DNA from: Alloboseaceae bacterium BT-24-1
Lineage (GTDB): Bacteria > Pseudomonadota > Alphaproteobacteria > Rhizobiales > Beijerinckiaceae
Length of the DNA stretch: 64,000 nucleotides
Direction of reading: 5' to 3'
Assembly (NCBI GenBank): GCA_025846845.1
Contig: JAOYTL010000018.1
Coordinates: 1 to 64,000 of the forward strand
Part shown: positions 34,572-42,498 of the stretch, one piece after another
Layout of the letters: every line of letters starts with the position of its first letter
Numbering within the stretch: position 1 is the first letter of the stretch
Notes under the pieces: model-generated
What the model saw: the letters and a program-made list of their open reading frames with translations, nothing else
What the model was told of the DNA's origin: nothing
Databases searched by the model: none
Program-made: the position numbers and the translations under genes

Positions 34572-35609
34572 ATGAGCGAGACGTCGCCCGCCGCTCCGCC
34601 GCCGGGCCCGCCCTTGCGACTGCTGCAGCAGATCGCCGCCTACCGCACCTCCCATTGCATCCGCACGGCGGTCGAGCTCGGCATTCCGGCCCTGCTGCAG
34701 GAGGCACCGCAAACCGCCGCCAATCTCGCCGAACGCATCGGTGGCAAGGCCGATCTGCTGGCGCGCCTGCTCGACCATCTCGTCAATGAAGAGGTGATCG
34801 GCCGCGACGATACGGGACGCTATCTCGCCCTGCCGGCGACGCGCGCCCTGGTCCCGGGCCATCCTCATTCACTGGTACCCTGGGTGCGATTCGAGCTCGA
34901 CCCGCTGCACGGGCGCGCCTGGGAGCAACTCGGCGAGCAGATCAAGGTCGGCACGCCCGCTTTCGAGCTCGCCCATGGCAGCCCCTTCTTCAGCTGGCTC
35001 GGCCAGGACGAGGCGGCCCAGCAGCGCTTCGACATCCAGATGCGGGCGATCGCGATGGCGCTGATCGGCATCGCGGTGCGCCACATCCAGTTCGCGGCCG
35101 GCGAGACGATCGTCGATATCGGCGGCGGCGACGGCTCGCTCCTGGCCGAGATGTTGAGCCGCAATCCGGGCACGACCGGCGTGTTGTTTGAGCTGCCGCG
35201 CGCCACCGAGGCACTCAATCCGCGCTTCGTCGAGCTGATGCAGGCCGGACGCGCCGCACTGAAGCACGGTTCGTTCTTCGAGGAGATTCCGTCCGGGGGA
35301 GACACCTATGTCTTCAGCCGGATCCTGCACGACTTCGATGACGCGGCCGCCGGCCGGATCCTGGGCAACGCCAGCGCCGCGACCAAGCGGCATGAGCGCT
35401 TCGTCATCGTCGACATCATGGTCGATCCCGCCCGCGCCAAGCCGAACGAGACCTCACAGGACCTGTTGATGATGGTGCTGATGGGCGGGCGCGAGCGCAG
35501 CGCGGGCGAGTTCTCGCAGCTGCTGGCCGCAAACGGCTTCGCCACGGCTTCGGTCACGCCGACCGCGTCCCCCTTCCACATCCTGGAATTCCGTCACGGA
35601 CCGAAGTAG
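34572..35609 (+). CDS. SAM-dependent O-methyltransferase (caffeate-OMT type)
   Basis: A 345-residue Methyltransf_2-type enzyme: an N-terminal dimerisation winged helix (residues about 15-90), the SAM-binding glycine motif 'IVDIGGGDGSLLAEML' (about 183-198) and the catalytic-His motif 'FSRILHDFDD' (about 250). Start at the ATG at 34572 with AAGGA seven bases before; an in-frame TTG at 34557 is less likely. Relatives methylate phenolic hydroxyls. Standing between a TonB receptor gene and the 2,3-dihydroxybenzoate genes, it might methylate a catechol in the siderophore pathway, but that would weaken iron binding, so the target is unclear. Confidence 0.85.
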   Translation: MSETSPAAPPPGPPLRLLQQIAAYRTSHCIRTAVELGIPALLQEAPQTAANLAERIGGKADLLARLLDHLVNEEVIGRDDTGRYLALPATRALVPGHPHSLVPWVRFELDPLHGRAWEQLGEQIKVGTPAFELAHGSPFFSWLGQDEAAQQRFDIQMRAIAMALIGIAVRHIQFAAGETIVDIGGGDGSLLAEMLSRNPGTTGVLFELPRATEALNPRFVELMQAGRAALKHGSFFEEIPSGGDTYVFSRILHDFDDAAAGRILGNASAATKRHERFVIVDIMVDPARAKPNETSQDLLMMVLMGGRERSAGEFSQLLAANGFATASVTPTASPFHILEFRHGPK

Positions 35610-35635
35610 GCGAAGGCTCCGGCCCAACGCCGGCG

Positions 35636-36316
35636 TCAGTCCAGGATGAGGACGCGCGTCAACAGCAAGCCGCTAAGCCGCGAGAAGCGGACCTCGATCT
35701 CGTGGCCGGCGGGGAATTCCGGCGACAGCTCTTCGACAAGACGCAGCCGCGCCCGGCCCAGCGCATCCCAAGCCACCAACTCGGCGCTGTGAAAGGACAT
35801 CGGGCGGCGCAGCGAGGGGTGAAGCGCCTTGAACAGGCTCTCCTTGGCCGAGAAAGCCAGCGTCACCGGGAAGGGGTCGGCCTCACCTCCGAAACGGCGG
35901 CGCTCCCAAGGCGTCATGGCCTCGTGGGCGATCTCGCCGGCTTCGGTCTGGCCCAGGATCTTCTCGATGTCGATGCCGACGCCACGGCCCGCTCCCGCCG
36001 ACATGGCAAGGGCGATCGCGACGTCGCCGCTGTGCGAGATCGAGCCCAGAATGCCCTCCGGCCAGACCGGCGAGCGATCCGGAGCCATCCCCGGGTAGGA
36101 GCTCTGCCCCGTCAGGAGCCGCAGCGCCTCGCTCGCGCAGCTTCGCCCCGCCAGCCATTCCGCCCTGCGCCGCGGCGCGGCGCGCGCGATGCGCTCCGGC
36201 AGCACGACATCGAGGTCCGCGGGGCCGGTTTGCCAGGAGAAACGCATCGCGACACAGCGATAGTCGACGGGCTCGTCGTCCCAGGGGCTGATCCGCTGCG
36301 GGAGGCCCTCACGCAC
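35636..36316 (-). CDS. 4'-phosphopantetheinyl transferase (EntD/Sfp type)
   Basis: A 226-residue enzyme that loads phosphopantetheine onto carrier domains. Motifs: 'GILGSISHS', 'GVGIDIEKI' (Mg-binding Asp and Glu) and 'FSAKESLFKALHP'. Its GTG start overlaps the end of the dihydrodihydroxybenzoate dehydrogenase gene, making it the last gene of the ent-like operon. It should activate the carrier in EntB (Ser248) and the PCP in the C-PCP-C synthetase (Ser481). Confidence 0.92.
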   Translation of the reverse strand: MREGLPQRISPWDDEPVDYRCVAMRFSWQTGPADLDVVLPERIARAAPRRRAEWLAGRSCASEALRLLTGQSSYPGMAPDRSPVWPEGILGSISHSGDVAIALAMSAGAGRGVGIDIEKILGQTEAGEIAHEAMTPWERRRFGGEADPFPVTLAFSAKESLFKALHPSLRRPMSFHSAELVAWDALGRARLRLVEELSPEFPAGHEIEVRFSRLSGLLLTRVLILD

Positions 36317-37061
36317 CGAGCGTCGCGCCGCCGTCCACGACGATGTCCTGGAGCGTCACATGGCCGGCCTGGTCCGAGGCGAGATAGAGCACGACATCGG
36401 CGATGTCGTCGGGCGTCGCGATCTTGCCGAGCGGGATGCCGAGCTTGAACTGCTCCGGCAGGCCGGCGACGAGCCTGTCCTTGCCTTCGGGGTCGTTCAG
36501 CATGCCGGCCAGCATCGGCGTGTCGGTCGAGCCCGGCGAGACGACGTTACAGCGCACGCCATAGGGAGCGAGCTCCAGCGCGACGCAATGGCTCAGCGCC
36601 GCCAGCGCCGCCTTGGAGGCGCAATAGGCGGTCATGCCGGTGCGCGGCACATGCGCGGCATTGGAGGCGACATTGACGATCGCGCCTCGGCGCTGGCGCT
36701 TGAAGACTGGAATCCATTGCTGCAGCAGATGGAAGGGACCGCCGGCATTGACGTCGATGCAGGCGCGCCAATCCTCCGGCGTCAGCGCCTCTGCCGCGCC
36801 GAGTCGCAAGACGCCGGCGGCGTTGACCAGGATGTCGAGACGATCGAATTTCGCCTTCAGGCCGTCGCTCACCGCCCTGATCGCCGCCGGATCGGCGACA
36901 TCGACCGGGAGTATCCGGAATGGCGTTCCACCGTCTCCCGCTTGCCGGTCCAGGCCGATCACCTCGGCGCCCTCTTCGAGGAAACGTTCGGCAACGCGCC
37001 GGCCGATTCCCCGGGCTGCGCCGGCGACCAGCACGCGCCGACCCTTGAAGCGCTGGTCCAT
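36309..37061 (-). CDS. entA: 2,3-dihydro-2,3-dihydroxybenzoate dehydrogenase
   Basis: A 250-residue short-chain dehydrogenase: NAD motif 'VLVAGAARGIGRRVAERF', 'NAAGVLRLG', and catalytic Ser and 'YCASKAA' Tyr/Lys. EntA relatives oxidise 2,3-dihydro-2,3-dihydroxybenzoate to 2,3-dihydroxybenzoate. The assignment rests on the family plus the adjacent isochorismatase, DHB ligase and isochorismate synthase genes, all on the same strand within a few bases. Confidence 0.92.
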   Translation of the reverse strand: MDQRFKGRRVLVAGAARGIGRRVAERFLEEGAEVIGLDRQAGDGGTPFRILPVDVADPAAIRAVSDGLKAKFDRLDILVNAAGVLRLGAAEALTPEDWRACIDVNAGGPFHLLQQWIPVFKRQRRGAIVNVASNAAHVPRTGMTAYCASKAALAALSHCVALELAPYGVRCNVVSPGSTDTPMLAGMLNDPEGKDRLVAGLPEQFKLGIPLGKIATPDDIADVVLYLASDQAGHVTLQDIVVDGGATLGA

Positions 37062-37073
37062 CGTAGCTGCTCT

Positions 37074-37946
37074 TCAGGCCGCCAGCCGGCGCTGCTCGAT
37101 CAGCAACCACCAGGCATTCAGGGTCGGCACGCGGGCGAGATCGTCGAAGCCGACGGTGACGCCGCGCTCCTTCAGCTCACCTGCCAGCACCATGACCTGG
37201 ACCGAATCGAGCCCGTAGAAGATCAGGTTCTCCTCCGGGTCGAGCTCGGTCTCGTCCTCGATCAATGCGAGCACGCGAGCCTGCAGCCATTCGCGGGTTG
37301 CCGGCTGGCGGACTTCCGCAATCGCCAAACTGTCGGTCGCCACAAGCGCGCCACAGCGCGTCGCGACATAGCGCAGTGCGATGCGGTGCTCGGCCTCGGA
37401 GAAGTCGGCGACGGCATCCCCGACGAGGAAGGGCTGGATGTCGCTCATGAAGGCGTCGACCGCCGTCACCATGCAGCCGATATGGGCGTAGACGCCGCCG
37501 ATCACGAGCTGATCGCGCTCCCAGCCGCGCATGCGCTCCAGAAGGTCCGAGCGCTTGAAGGCGCTGTAGCGCCATTTGGTCAGGACGATGTCCTCCGGCC
37601 CCGGTGCCAGCTCGGCCACGACCTCCTGGAGGTCCGGCGCGGCGACGGTGAGACCCGGCCCCCACATGTCGTTGAGCAAGGCGCGGTCGCCGGCCGGCTG
37701 CTCATGCGGCTGGGCCGTATAGACGACAGGCACGCCATTGGCCCGGGCCCAGTCGTGCAGGCGCACGAGATTGCCGATCAGTTGCGGCAACAGCTCTCCC
37801 TTCGCATCGTAGAAGCGCAGGAAATAGCGCTGCATGTCGTGGATCAGCAGGACGGCGCGCTTCGGATCGGGCCGCCATTGCGTGCGATTGGCGGGAAAGG
37901 AGCTCGGCTCCGGCATCGGATAATCGGTGATCTGCGGAATGGCCAT
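37074..37946 (-). CDS. entB: Isochorismatase with aryl carrier domain
   Basis: A 290-residue bifunctional protein. Residues 1-205 form the isochorismatase, with catalytic Asp in 'LLIHDMQRYF', Lys in 'LTKWRYSAF' and the cis-peptide region 'GVYAHIGC'. Residues about 210-285 are an aryl carrier domain with 'FYGLDSVQVMVL', where Ser248 takes phosphopantetheine. It makes the DHB precursor and then carries activated 2,3-dihydroxybenzoate to the condensation and Cy domains. Twelve bases separate it from entA. Confidence 0.95.
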   Translation of the reverse strand: MAIPQITDYPMPEPSSFPANRTQWRPDPKRAVLLIHDMQRYFLRFYDAKGELLPQLIGNLVRLHDWARANGVPVVYTAQPHEQPAGDRALLNDMWGPGLTVAAPDLQEVVAELAPGPEDIVLTKWRYSAFKRSDLLERMRGWERDQLVIGGVYAHIGCMVTAVDAFMSDIQPFLVGDAVADFSEAEHRIALRYVATRCGALVATDSLAIAEVRQPATREWLQARVLALIEDETELDPEENLIFYGLDSVQVMVLAGELKERGVTVGFDDLARVPTLNAWWLLIEQRRLAA

Positions 37947-37972
37947 GTGAACTCTCGCGAAATGGAAGGTGG

Positions 37973-39577
37973 TCAGGCCAGCTCGGCGCGCAGGCGCTTC
38001 TTGTCGATCTTGCCGACGGGGGTGAGCGGCATCGTCTCGATGAAGCGGACGCGGTCCGGGAGCTTGTATTCGGCGACGCCGAGCTCCATCAGGTGCCGCC
38101 GCAGCGTCGGCGCGCGCAGGCCGGCGTCGCGGGCGACGATGAAGGCGCAGCTCTTCTCGCCGAGCAGGATGTCCTGCATGGCGACGAGCGCCGCATGCGT
38201 CACCTCGGGATGGCGCAGCAGGAGATTCTCGATCTCCTCGGCGGCGACCTTCTCGCCGCCGCGATTGATCTGGTCCTTGACCCGGCCGACCACGCGCAGA
38301 TAGCCGCCACGGACCTTCTGCACGACATCGCCGGAGTAGTAGAACCCGTCCGCGTCGAAGACCTTCGCACTGTGCTCAGGGCTTCGGTAATAGCCGCGGA
38401 ACGTGTAGGGGCCGCGCGTCGCCAGCTCGCCGCTCATCCCCTCCGGGACAGGGTCGCCGTCCTCGTCGACGATCTTGATCTCGTCATCGGGGCTGATCGG
38501 CCGACCCTGGGTGGTGAAGACGAGTTCATCGTCGTCACCGAAACGGGTGTAGTTCACCAGCCCCTCGGCCATGCCGAAGACCTGCTGCAGCGAGCAGCCG
38601 AGCTCCTGCGGTACACGCCGAGCCAGCGCCTCGGCGAAGCTGGCGCCGCCGACCTGCATCAGCTTGAGCGAGTCGATAGCCGGCTTTTGCCGGCCTGCCG
38701 CCTCGAGCCAGAGCGCCACGGCCGTCGGCACCAGTGGGACCATATCGACCCGGTGCTTCTCGATCAGGGAGAAGCAGGCGAGCGGCTCGGGGCTCGCCGC
38801 CAGCACGACACAGCCGCCGGCATGGAAAACGCCGAGCGCACCCGGCGATGACAGCAGGAAATTGTGCCCCGCCGGCAGCGCACAGAGGAAGCGCGTCTGC
38901 GGTCCGAGCGCGCAGATCTCCGCGCTCACCCGCACGCTGTAGTAATAGTCGTTGTGGGTGCGCGGGATCAGCTTCGGCGTGCCGGTGCTGCCGCCGGAGA
39001 GCTGGAAGAAGGCGACCTCGTCCGCCGCCGATGGCGAACCCACCGGCGCAGCGCTGGTCTCGGAGGCGAGCCAGCGTTCGAGATCGTTGTAGGCGCGGCT
39101 GCCGCCGAGCAGGAGCACGAGCGACAGGCGCGGCGAGATCGTCCGCAATTCCGCGCTGAAATTGTCGTCGGCGAAGAGTTCATGTGCCCGCGCGCCGATC
39201 ACGAGCCGCGGTTCGATCTGCTGCGCGTAGGACGTCATCTCCAGCTTGCGGTGGCTGAAGAGCGCGTTCACCGGCGCGACGCCGATCTTCAGCAGCGCGA
39301 AGAACACGATGTAGAATTCGGCGCAGTTCGGCAGTTGAACCAGGGCCGTGTCGCCCTGCTCAAGCCCGGCCTCGCTCAGCCGGGACGCCAGGTTGGATGC
39401 CCTGCGATCGAGCTCGGCATAGCTGAGCTGCCTGCCGCCGCAGATCACCGCGATGGCGTCGGGGCGTTCTTGCCGCTGCGTGTCGAGGATGTGGGTCAAG
39501 GGCTGGTCGAGCCAGTAGCCGCGCGCGCGATAGCGCGCGGCGAGCTCCGCCGGCCAGCGCTGGAATTCGATGGTCAT
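37973..39577 (-). CDS. entE: 2,3-dihydroxybenzoate-AMP ligase
   Basis: A 534-residue adenylate-forming enzyme that activates 2,3-dihydroxybenzoate and loads it on the EntB carrier. Motifs: P-loop-like 'FFQLSGGSTGTPKLIPRTHNDY', 'FGMAEGLVNYTR' and the hinge 'YYSGDVVQKVRGGYLRVVGRVKDQINRGGEKV', with the C-terminal Lys in 'PVGKIDKKRLR'. The N-terminus 'FQRWPAELAARYRARGYW' is typical of EntE/DhbE. Start at 39577 with AAAGGAG eight bases before; the frame is open upstream, overlapping entC, but without family sequence. Confidence 0.95.
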   Translation of the reverse strand: MTIEFQRWPAELAARYRARGYWLDQPLTHILDTQRQERPDAIAVICGGRQLSYAELDRRASNLASRLSEAGLEQGDTALVQLPNCAEFYIVFFALLKIGVAPVNALFSHRKLEMTSYAQQIEPRLVIGARAHELFADDNFSAELRTISPRLSLVLLLGGSRAYNDLERWLASETSAAPVGSPSAADEVAFFQLSGGSTGTPKLIPRTHNDYYYSVRVSAEICALGPQTRFLCALPAGHNFLLSSPGALGVFHAGGCVVLAASPEPLACFSLIEKHRVDMVPLVPTAVALWLEAAGRQKPAIDSLKLMQVGGASFAEALARRVPQELGCSLQQVFGMAEGLVNYTRFGDDDELVFTTQGRPISPDDEIKIVDEDGDPVPEGMSGELATRGPYTFRGYYRSPEHSAKVFDADGFYYSGDVVQKVRGGYLRVVGRVKDQINRGGEKVAAEEIENLLLRHPEVTHAALVAMQDILLGEKSCAFIVARDAGLRAPTLRRHLMELGVAEYKLPDRVRFIETMPLTPVGKIDKKRLRAELA

Positions 39578-39594
39578 GCTGCGCTCCTTTGGCG

Positions 39595-40755
39595 TCAGGC
39601 GGCGAGGCCGCAGGCGCTGAGCATGGTGCCGAGCTTGGCCTGCACCTCGTCCCATTCGGATGCCGGGTTGGAGGCCTCGACGATGCCGGCGCCGGCGAAG
39701 AGCCGCAGGGTGTCATGCCGGGCGATGCCGCAGCGGATCGTGATTGCCCATTCGCCATTGCCCTGCGCATCGCACCAGCCGACCAGGCCGGTGAACAGGC
39801 CGCGCTCGAACGGCTCGACATAGCGGATCAGCTTGTGGGCGCTTTCGGTCGGAAAACCGCAGACTGCCGGCGTCGGATGGATGATGCAGGCGAGCTGGAG
39901 CGCGGTCATATCAGGGTCTTTGAGCGCACCCTCGATCCGCGTCGAGAGATGCCACATCGCCGCCGTGCTCATCAGCGAGGGCCGGCTGGGAACATCGAGT
40001 TCCGTGCAATGGGGCGCGAGGATCGCCTCGATGCTCTCGATCACCAGCTGGTGCTCGTACTGGTCCTTCGCCGAGCGCTCCAGGCCTTCGGCAGCGGCCC
40101 TGTCGACCTCAGGATCGCGCTGGCGCTTCGCCGAGCCGGCGAGCGGATTCGAGACGATCCGGTCCCCCTGCTTGCGAACGAGCAATTCCGGGCTGACCCC
40201 GACCAGCTCGCCCTCGTCGGGCAGGGGGATCCTAAAGAGATAGCCCTGGCTGTTCTGGGCGCGCAGGCTGGCCAGGAGCCGGCCGACGTCCATCGCGTCG
40301 GCAAAGCGCAATTCGCGGACCACTGACAGCACCGCCTTGCGGACATCGCTATGGCGGAAATTGACGATGGCGTGCTCGACCGCCTTCTTGAAGCCGTCCT
40401 CGTCCGGAAGGCTGCGCTGATCGAGCAGATCGGGCGCGGCCGAATGCTCGCGCACTGCCTCCGGAGCAGCCTGCTCGCGCCATTCATAGGCGGCCGGGAC
40501 ATAAAGGCAGGAGGCTTCCCGCACGTCGAAGGGGATGGCGCCGATCAGGATCGGATTGTCCTGCCCCGCCCGGCGCGCCCGGCCAAAAGCTGCCTCAACC
40601 GCCGCGTGCAGACCGTGTCCGCGATCCTGCCCGCCCCGAGCCGGAACGGAGATCCATTCATGGATTCCAGACGAGAGCAATTCTCGCCCATTTGATGAAA
40701 ACAAAGCACCAAACTTGAAATTTATATTCTGTTGCAAGGCTAAATTTTCCAGCAT
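39595..40755 (-). CDS. entC: Isochorismate synthase
   Basis: A 386-residue chorismate-utilising enzyme converting chorismate to isochorismate, the first step of 2,3-dihydroxybenzoate synthesis. C-terminal motifs 'IVSNPLAGSAKR', 'KDQYEHQLVIESI', 'IHPTPAVCGFPTESA' and 'RCGIA..DTLRLFAGAGIV' are diagnostic. I start at 40755 ('MLENLALQQ'); longer starts reach into the divergent promoter. It leads the operon entC-entE-entB-entA-pptase and diverges from the NRPS genes. Confidence 0.94.
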   Translation of the reverse strand: MLENLALQQNINFKFGALFSSNGRELLSSGIHEWISVPARGGQDRGHGLHAAVEAAFGRARRAGQDNPILIGAIPFDVREASCLYVPAAYEWREQAAPEAVREHSAAPDLLDQRSLPDEDGFKKAVEHAIVNFRHSDVRKAVLSVVRELRFADAMDVGRLLASLRAQNSQGYLFRIPLPDEGELVGVSPELLVRKQGDRIVSNPLAGSAKRQRDPEVDRAAAEGLERSAKDQYEHQLVIESIEAILAPHCTELDVPSRPSLMSTAAMWHLSTRIEGALKDPDMTALQLACIIHPTPAVCGFPTESAHKLIRYVEPFERGLFTGLVGWCDAQGNGEWAITIRCGIARHDTLRLFAGAGIVEASNPASEWDEVQAKLGTMLSACGLAA

Positions 40756-40806
40756 TGAAGTTACTCTGGTTCTAAAGAGGCTTCTGGGTGATGCTGATAT
40801 CGAGCA

Positions 40807-40842
40807 TTGACAGCTTCTTGCTTTCGTAAGAAGCAATGTCAA
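40807..40842. promoter_or_regulatory. Long interrupted inverted repeat in entC/NRPS divergent promoter
   Basis: Outer arms TTGACA (40807-40812) and TGTCAA (40837-40842) flank inner arms GCTTCTT (40813-40819) and AAGAAGC (40828-40834), with an 8-base loop and a two-base bulge. It is centred in the AT-rich 135-base gap between the divergent biosynthesis operons. It is the best candidate for an iron-responsive operator (RirA, Irr or Fur type) and both outer arms resemble -35 boxes. Confidence 0.5.
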
Positions 40843-40890
40843 CCGAAATCGACTTGTAGTTTCTCTTTGTAAATACTCGAATTTGATATC

Positions 40891-42498
40891 ATGACCTCAC
40901 GAGCGTTGACGCTTATGCAGGCGGCCTATTGGGTTGGCCACAATTCCCAAGCGCCCCTGGGCGGGGTGGCGGCACATCTTTATGGCGAGTTCGATGGTCG
41001 CGATCTTGACCCCGAACGGCTGCGCGAAGCGGTTTGCAAGCTCTGCCGGCTTCATCCGATGCTGCAGCTGCGGGTCGACGCCGATGGCTGCCAGCATCTC
41101 GATTCCGCTCCTGCCGCCCTACCGCTCGATGTCGAGGACATGCGTGGTCTTGCGGCGCAAGTGCTGGAGGAGCGCCTCCTCACCAAGCGCCGAGCCTGGA
41201 CACATCGCCGGCTCGATCTCGCCCGGGGCGAGGCGGCGGCGTTCGGCCTTAGCCTGCTGCCGGGCGGTGCCTGCCGGCTGCATGTCGACACCGACATGAT
41301 CGCGATCGATCCGAACAGTTTCCGGCTCGTCATGGAGGACCTCGCCGCGCTCTACGACCGTCCAGATCGGCCAAGTGAACCGGCTTCTCACGGCTTCTTC
41401 GATTGGCTCGACCAGGTCGCGGCCGATGCCGAGATGGCGAAATGGCGCGAGCACGGCAGGGGCTGGTGGCGCTCTCGCCTCAAAGACCTGGCCCCGGCGC
41501 CAGAACTGCCGGCGGCACCCCAGGCCCAGACGGCAGTGGCGGAAAGCGAACGTCTGGCCGCTCGCCTGTCGCCGGAAGAGCGCCGCGCTCTGGAAAGGCG
41601 CGCCCGCGATCTGCGCGTCACGCCTTCGGTGCTGGCCCTCGGTCTCTTTGCCGCCGTGCTCGGCCGCGCCATCGGCCAGACCCGCTTCCGTCTCAATGTG
41701 CCGAGCTTCTGGCGCAGATCGGCCGTTCCCGATGTCGAACGCATCGTCGGCGAGTTTTCGAACGTGCTGATCCTCGGCGCCGATCTCGCAGCCGGAGCGA
41801 CGCTGGCGGAGCTGTGCCGTGATGTCGGCCGACAGATGGTCGAGCTCATCGCCCATGACGCCTATCCGGGCGTCAGCGTGATGCGCGACCTGTCGCGTCA
41901 GCGCGGCTCCATGCAGACCGCGCCGGTGGTGTTCACCGCCGGCCTCGGCCTCGCCGGTGGCGAGCTCTTCAGCGAGACCGTCGGACGCGTGTTCGGCCCG
42001 ATGAACTGGGTGATCTCGCAGGGGCCGCAGGTGGCGATCGATGCGCAGGTCGCGGCCTGCGACGGCGGCATCCTGGTCAACTGGGACGTCCGTCTCGACG
42101 CTCTGCCGGAGCATTGGATCCGCGCGACCTTCGACGCCTATATCGCGCTGCTGCGTGAAGTCGCGGCACGGCCGGACGCGCTCGACGCGCCGCCGACGCA
42201 AGCGAATGCTGGGGAAGGTCGGAATGATGCCGCCAACCCGACCGAGACCATGCTGGTCGGCCTGCTCGGGCGCCTCGTACCGGGCGAGGCGGCGAACGGC
42301 GACACCGTGCTCACCGAGGCAACCCAAGCCGAAATCGTCCGCTTCCTCGACCGATATTGCCCCACCGGTCTGCCGCCACGTCCGGACCTTGGTGAGGCCG
42401 TGACGCCTCGCAGCCTCGCCCGCCTGATCCGCGCCCGATCTGGTGGCGCCTCGGACGAGATCGCACGAATCTTCCTGGAGACGACCCATGAGGGATGA
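40891..42498 (+). CDS. Stand-alone NRPS heterocyclization (Cy) domain protein
   Basis: A 535-residue protein. Residues about 1-440 are a condensation-superfamily domain of the Cy type: 'LTLMQAAYWVGHNSQAPLGG' at the start and the exact DxxxxDxxS motif 'DMIAIDPNS' (D135, D140, S143) in place of HHxxxDG. Later 'FGPMNWVISQGPQVAIDAQV' is the usual Cy core. The last ~90 residues look like a carrier fold, ending 'TPRSLARLIRAR', but the phosphopantetheine serine position holds Gln (about Q479). It corresponds to Cy1 of VibF and should help form the oxazoline or thiazoline ring. It overlaps the next gene by 11 bases. Confidence 0.87.
   Translation: MTSRALTLMQAAYWVGHNSQAPLGGVAAHLYGEFDGRDLDPERLREAVCKLCRLHPMLQLRVDADGCQHLDSAPAALPLDVEDMRGLAAQVLEERLLTKRRAWTHRRLDLARGEAAAFGLSLLPGGACRLHVDTDMIAIDPNSFRLVMEDLAALYDRPDRPSEPASHGFFDWLDQVAADAEMAKWREHGRGWWRSRLKDLAPAPELPAAPQAQTAVAESERLAARLSPEERRALERRARDLRVTPSVLALGLFAAVLGRAIGQTRFRLNVPSFWRRSAVPDVERIVGEFSNVLILGADLAAGATLAELCRDVGRQMVELIAHDAYPGVSVMRDLSRQRGSMQTAPVVFTAGLGLAGGELFSETVGRVFGPMNWVISQGPQVAIDAQVAACDGGILVNWDVRLDALPEHWIRATFDAYIALLREVAARPDALDAPPTQANAGEGRNDAANPTETMLVGLLGRLVPGEAANGDTVLTEATQAEIVRFLDRYCPTGLPPRPDLGEAVTPRSLARLIRARSGGASDEIARIFLETTHEG

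Noticed and set aside
40756..40842. Upstream extension of entC to a start at 40842
   Set aside because: It would place coding sequence over the divergent promoter and inverted repeat, and the extra residues are unlike isochorismate synthases.
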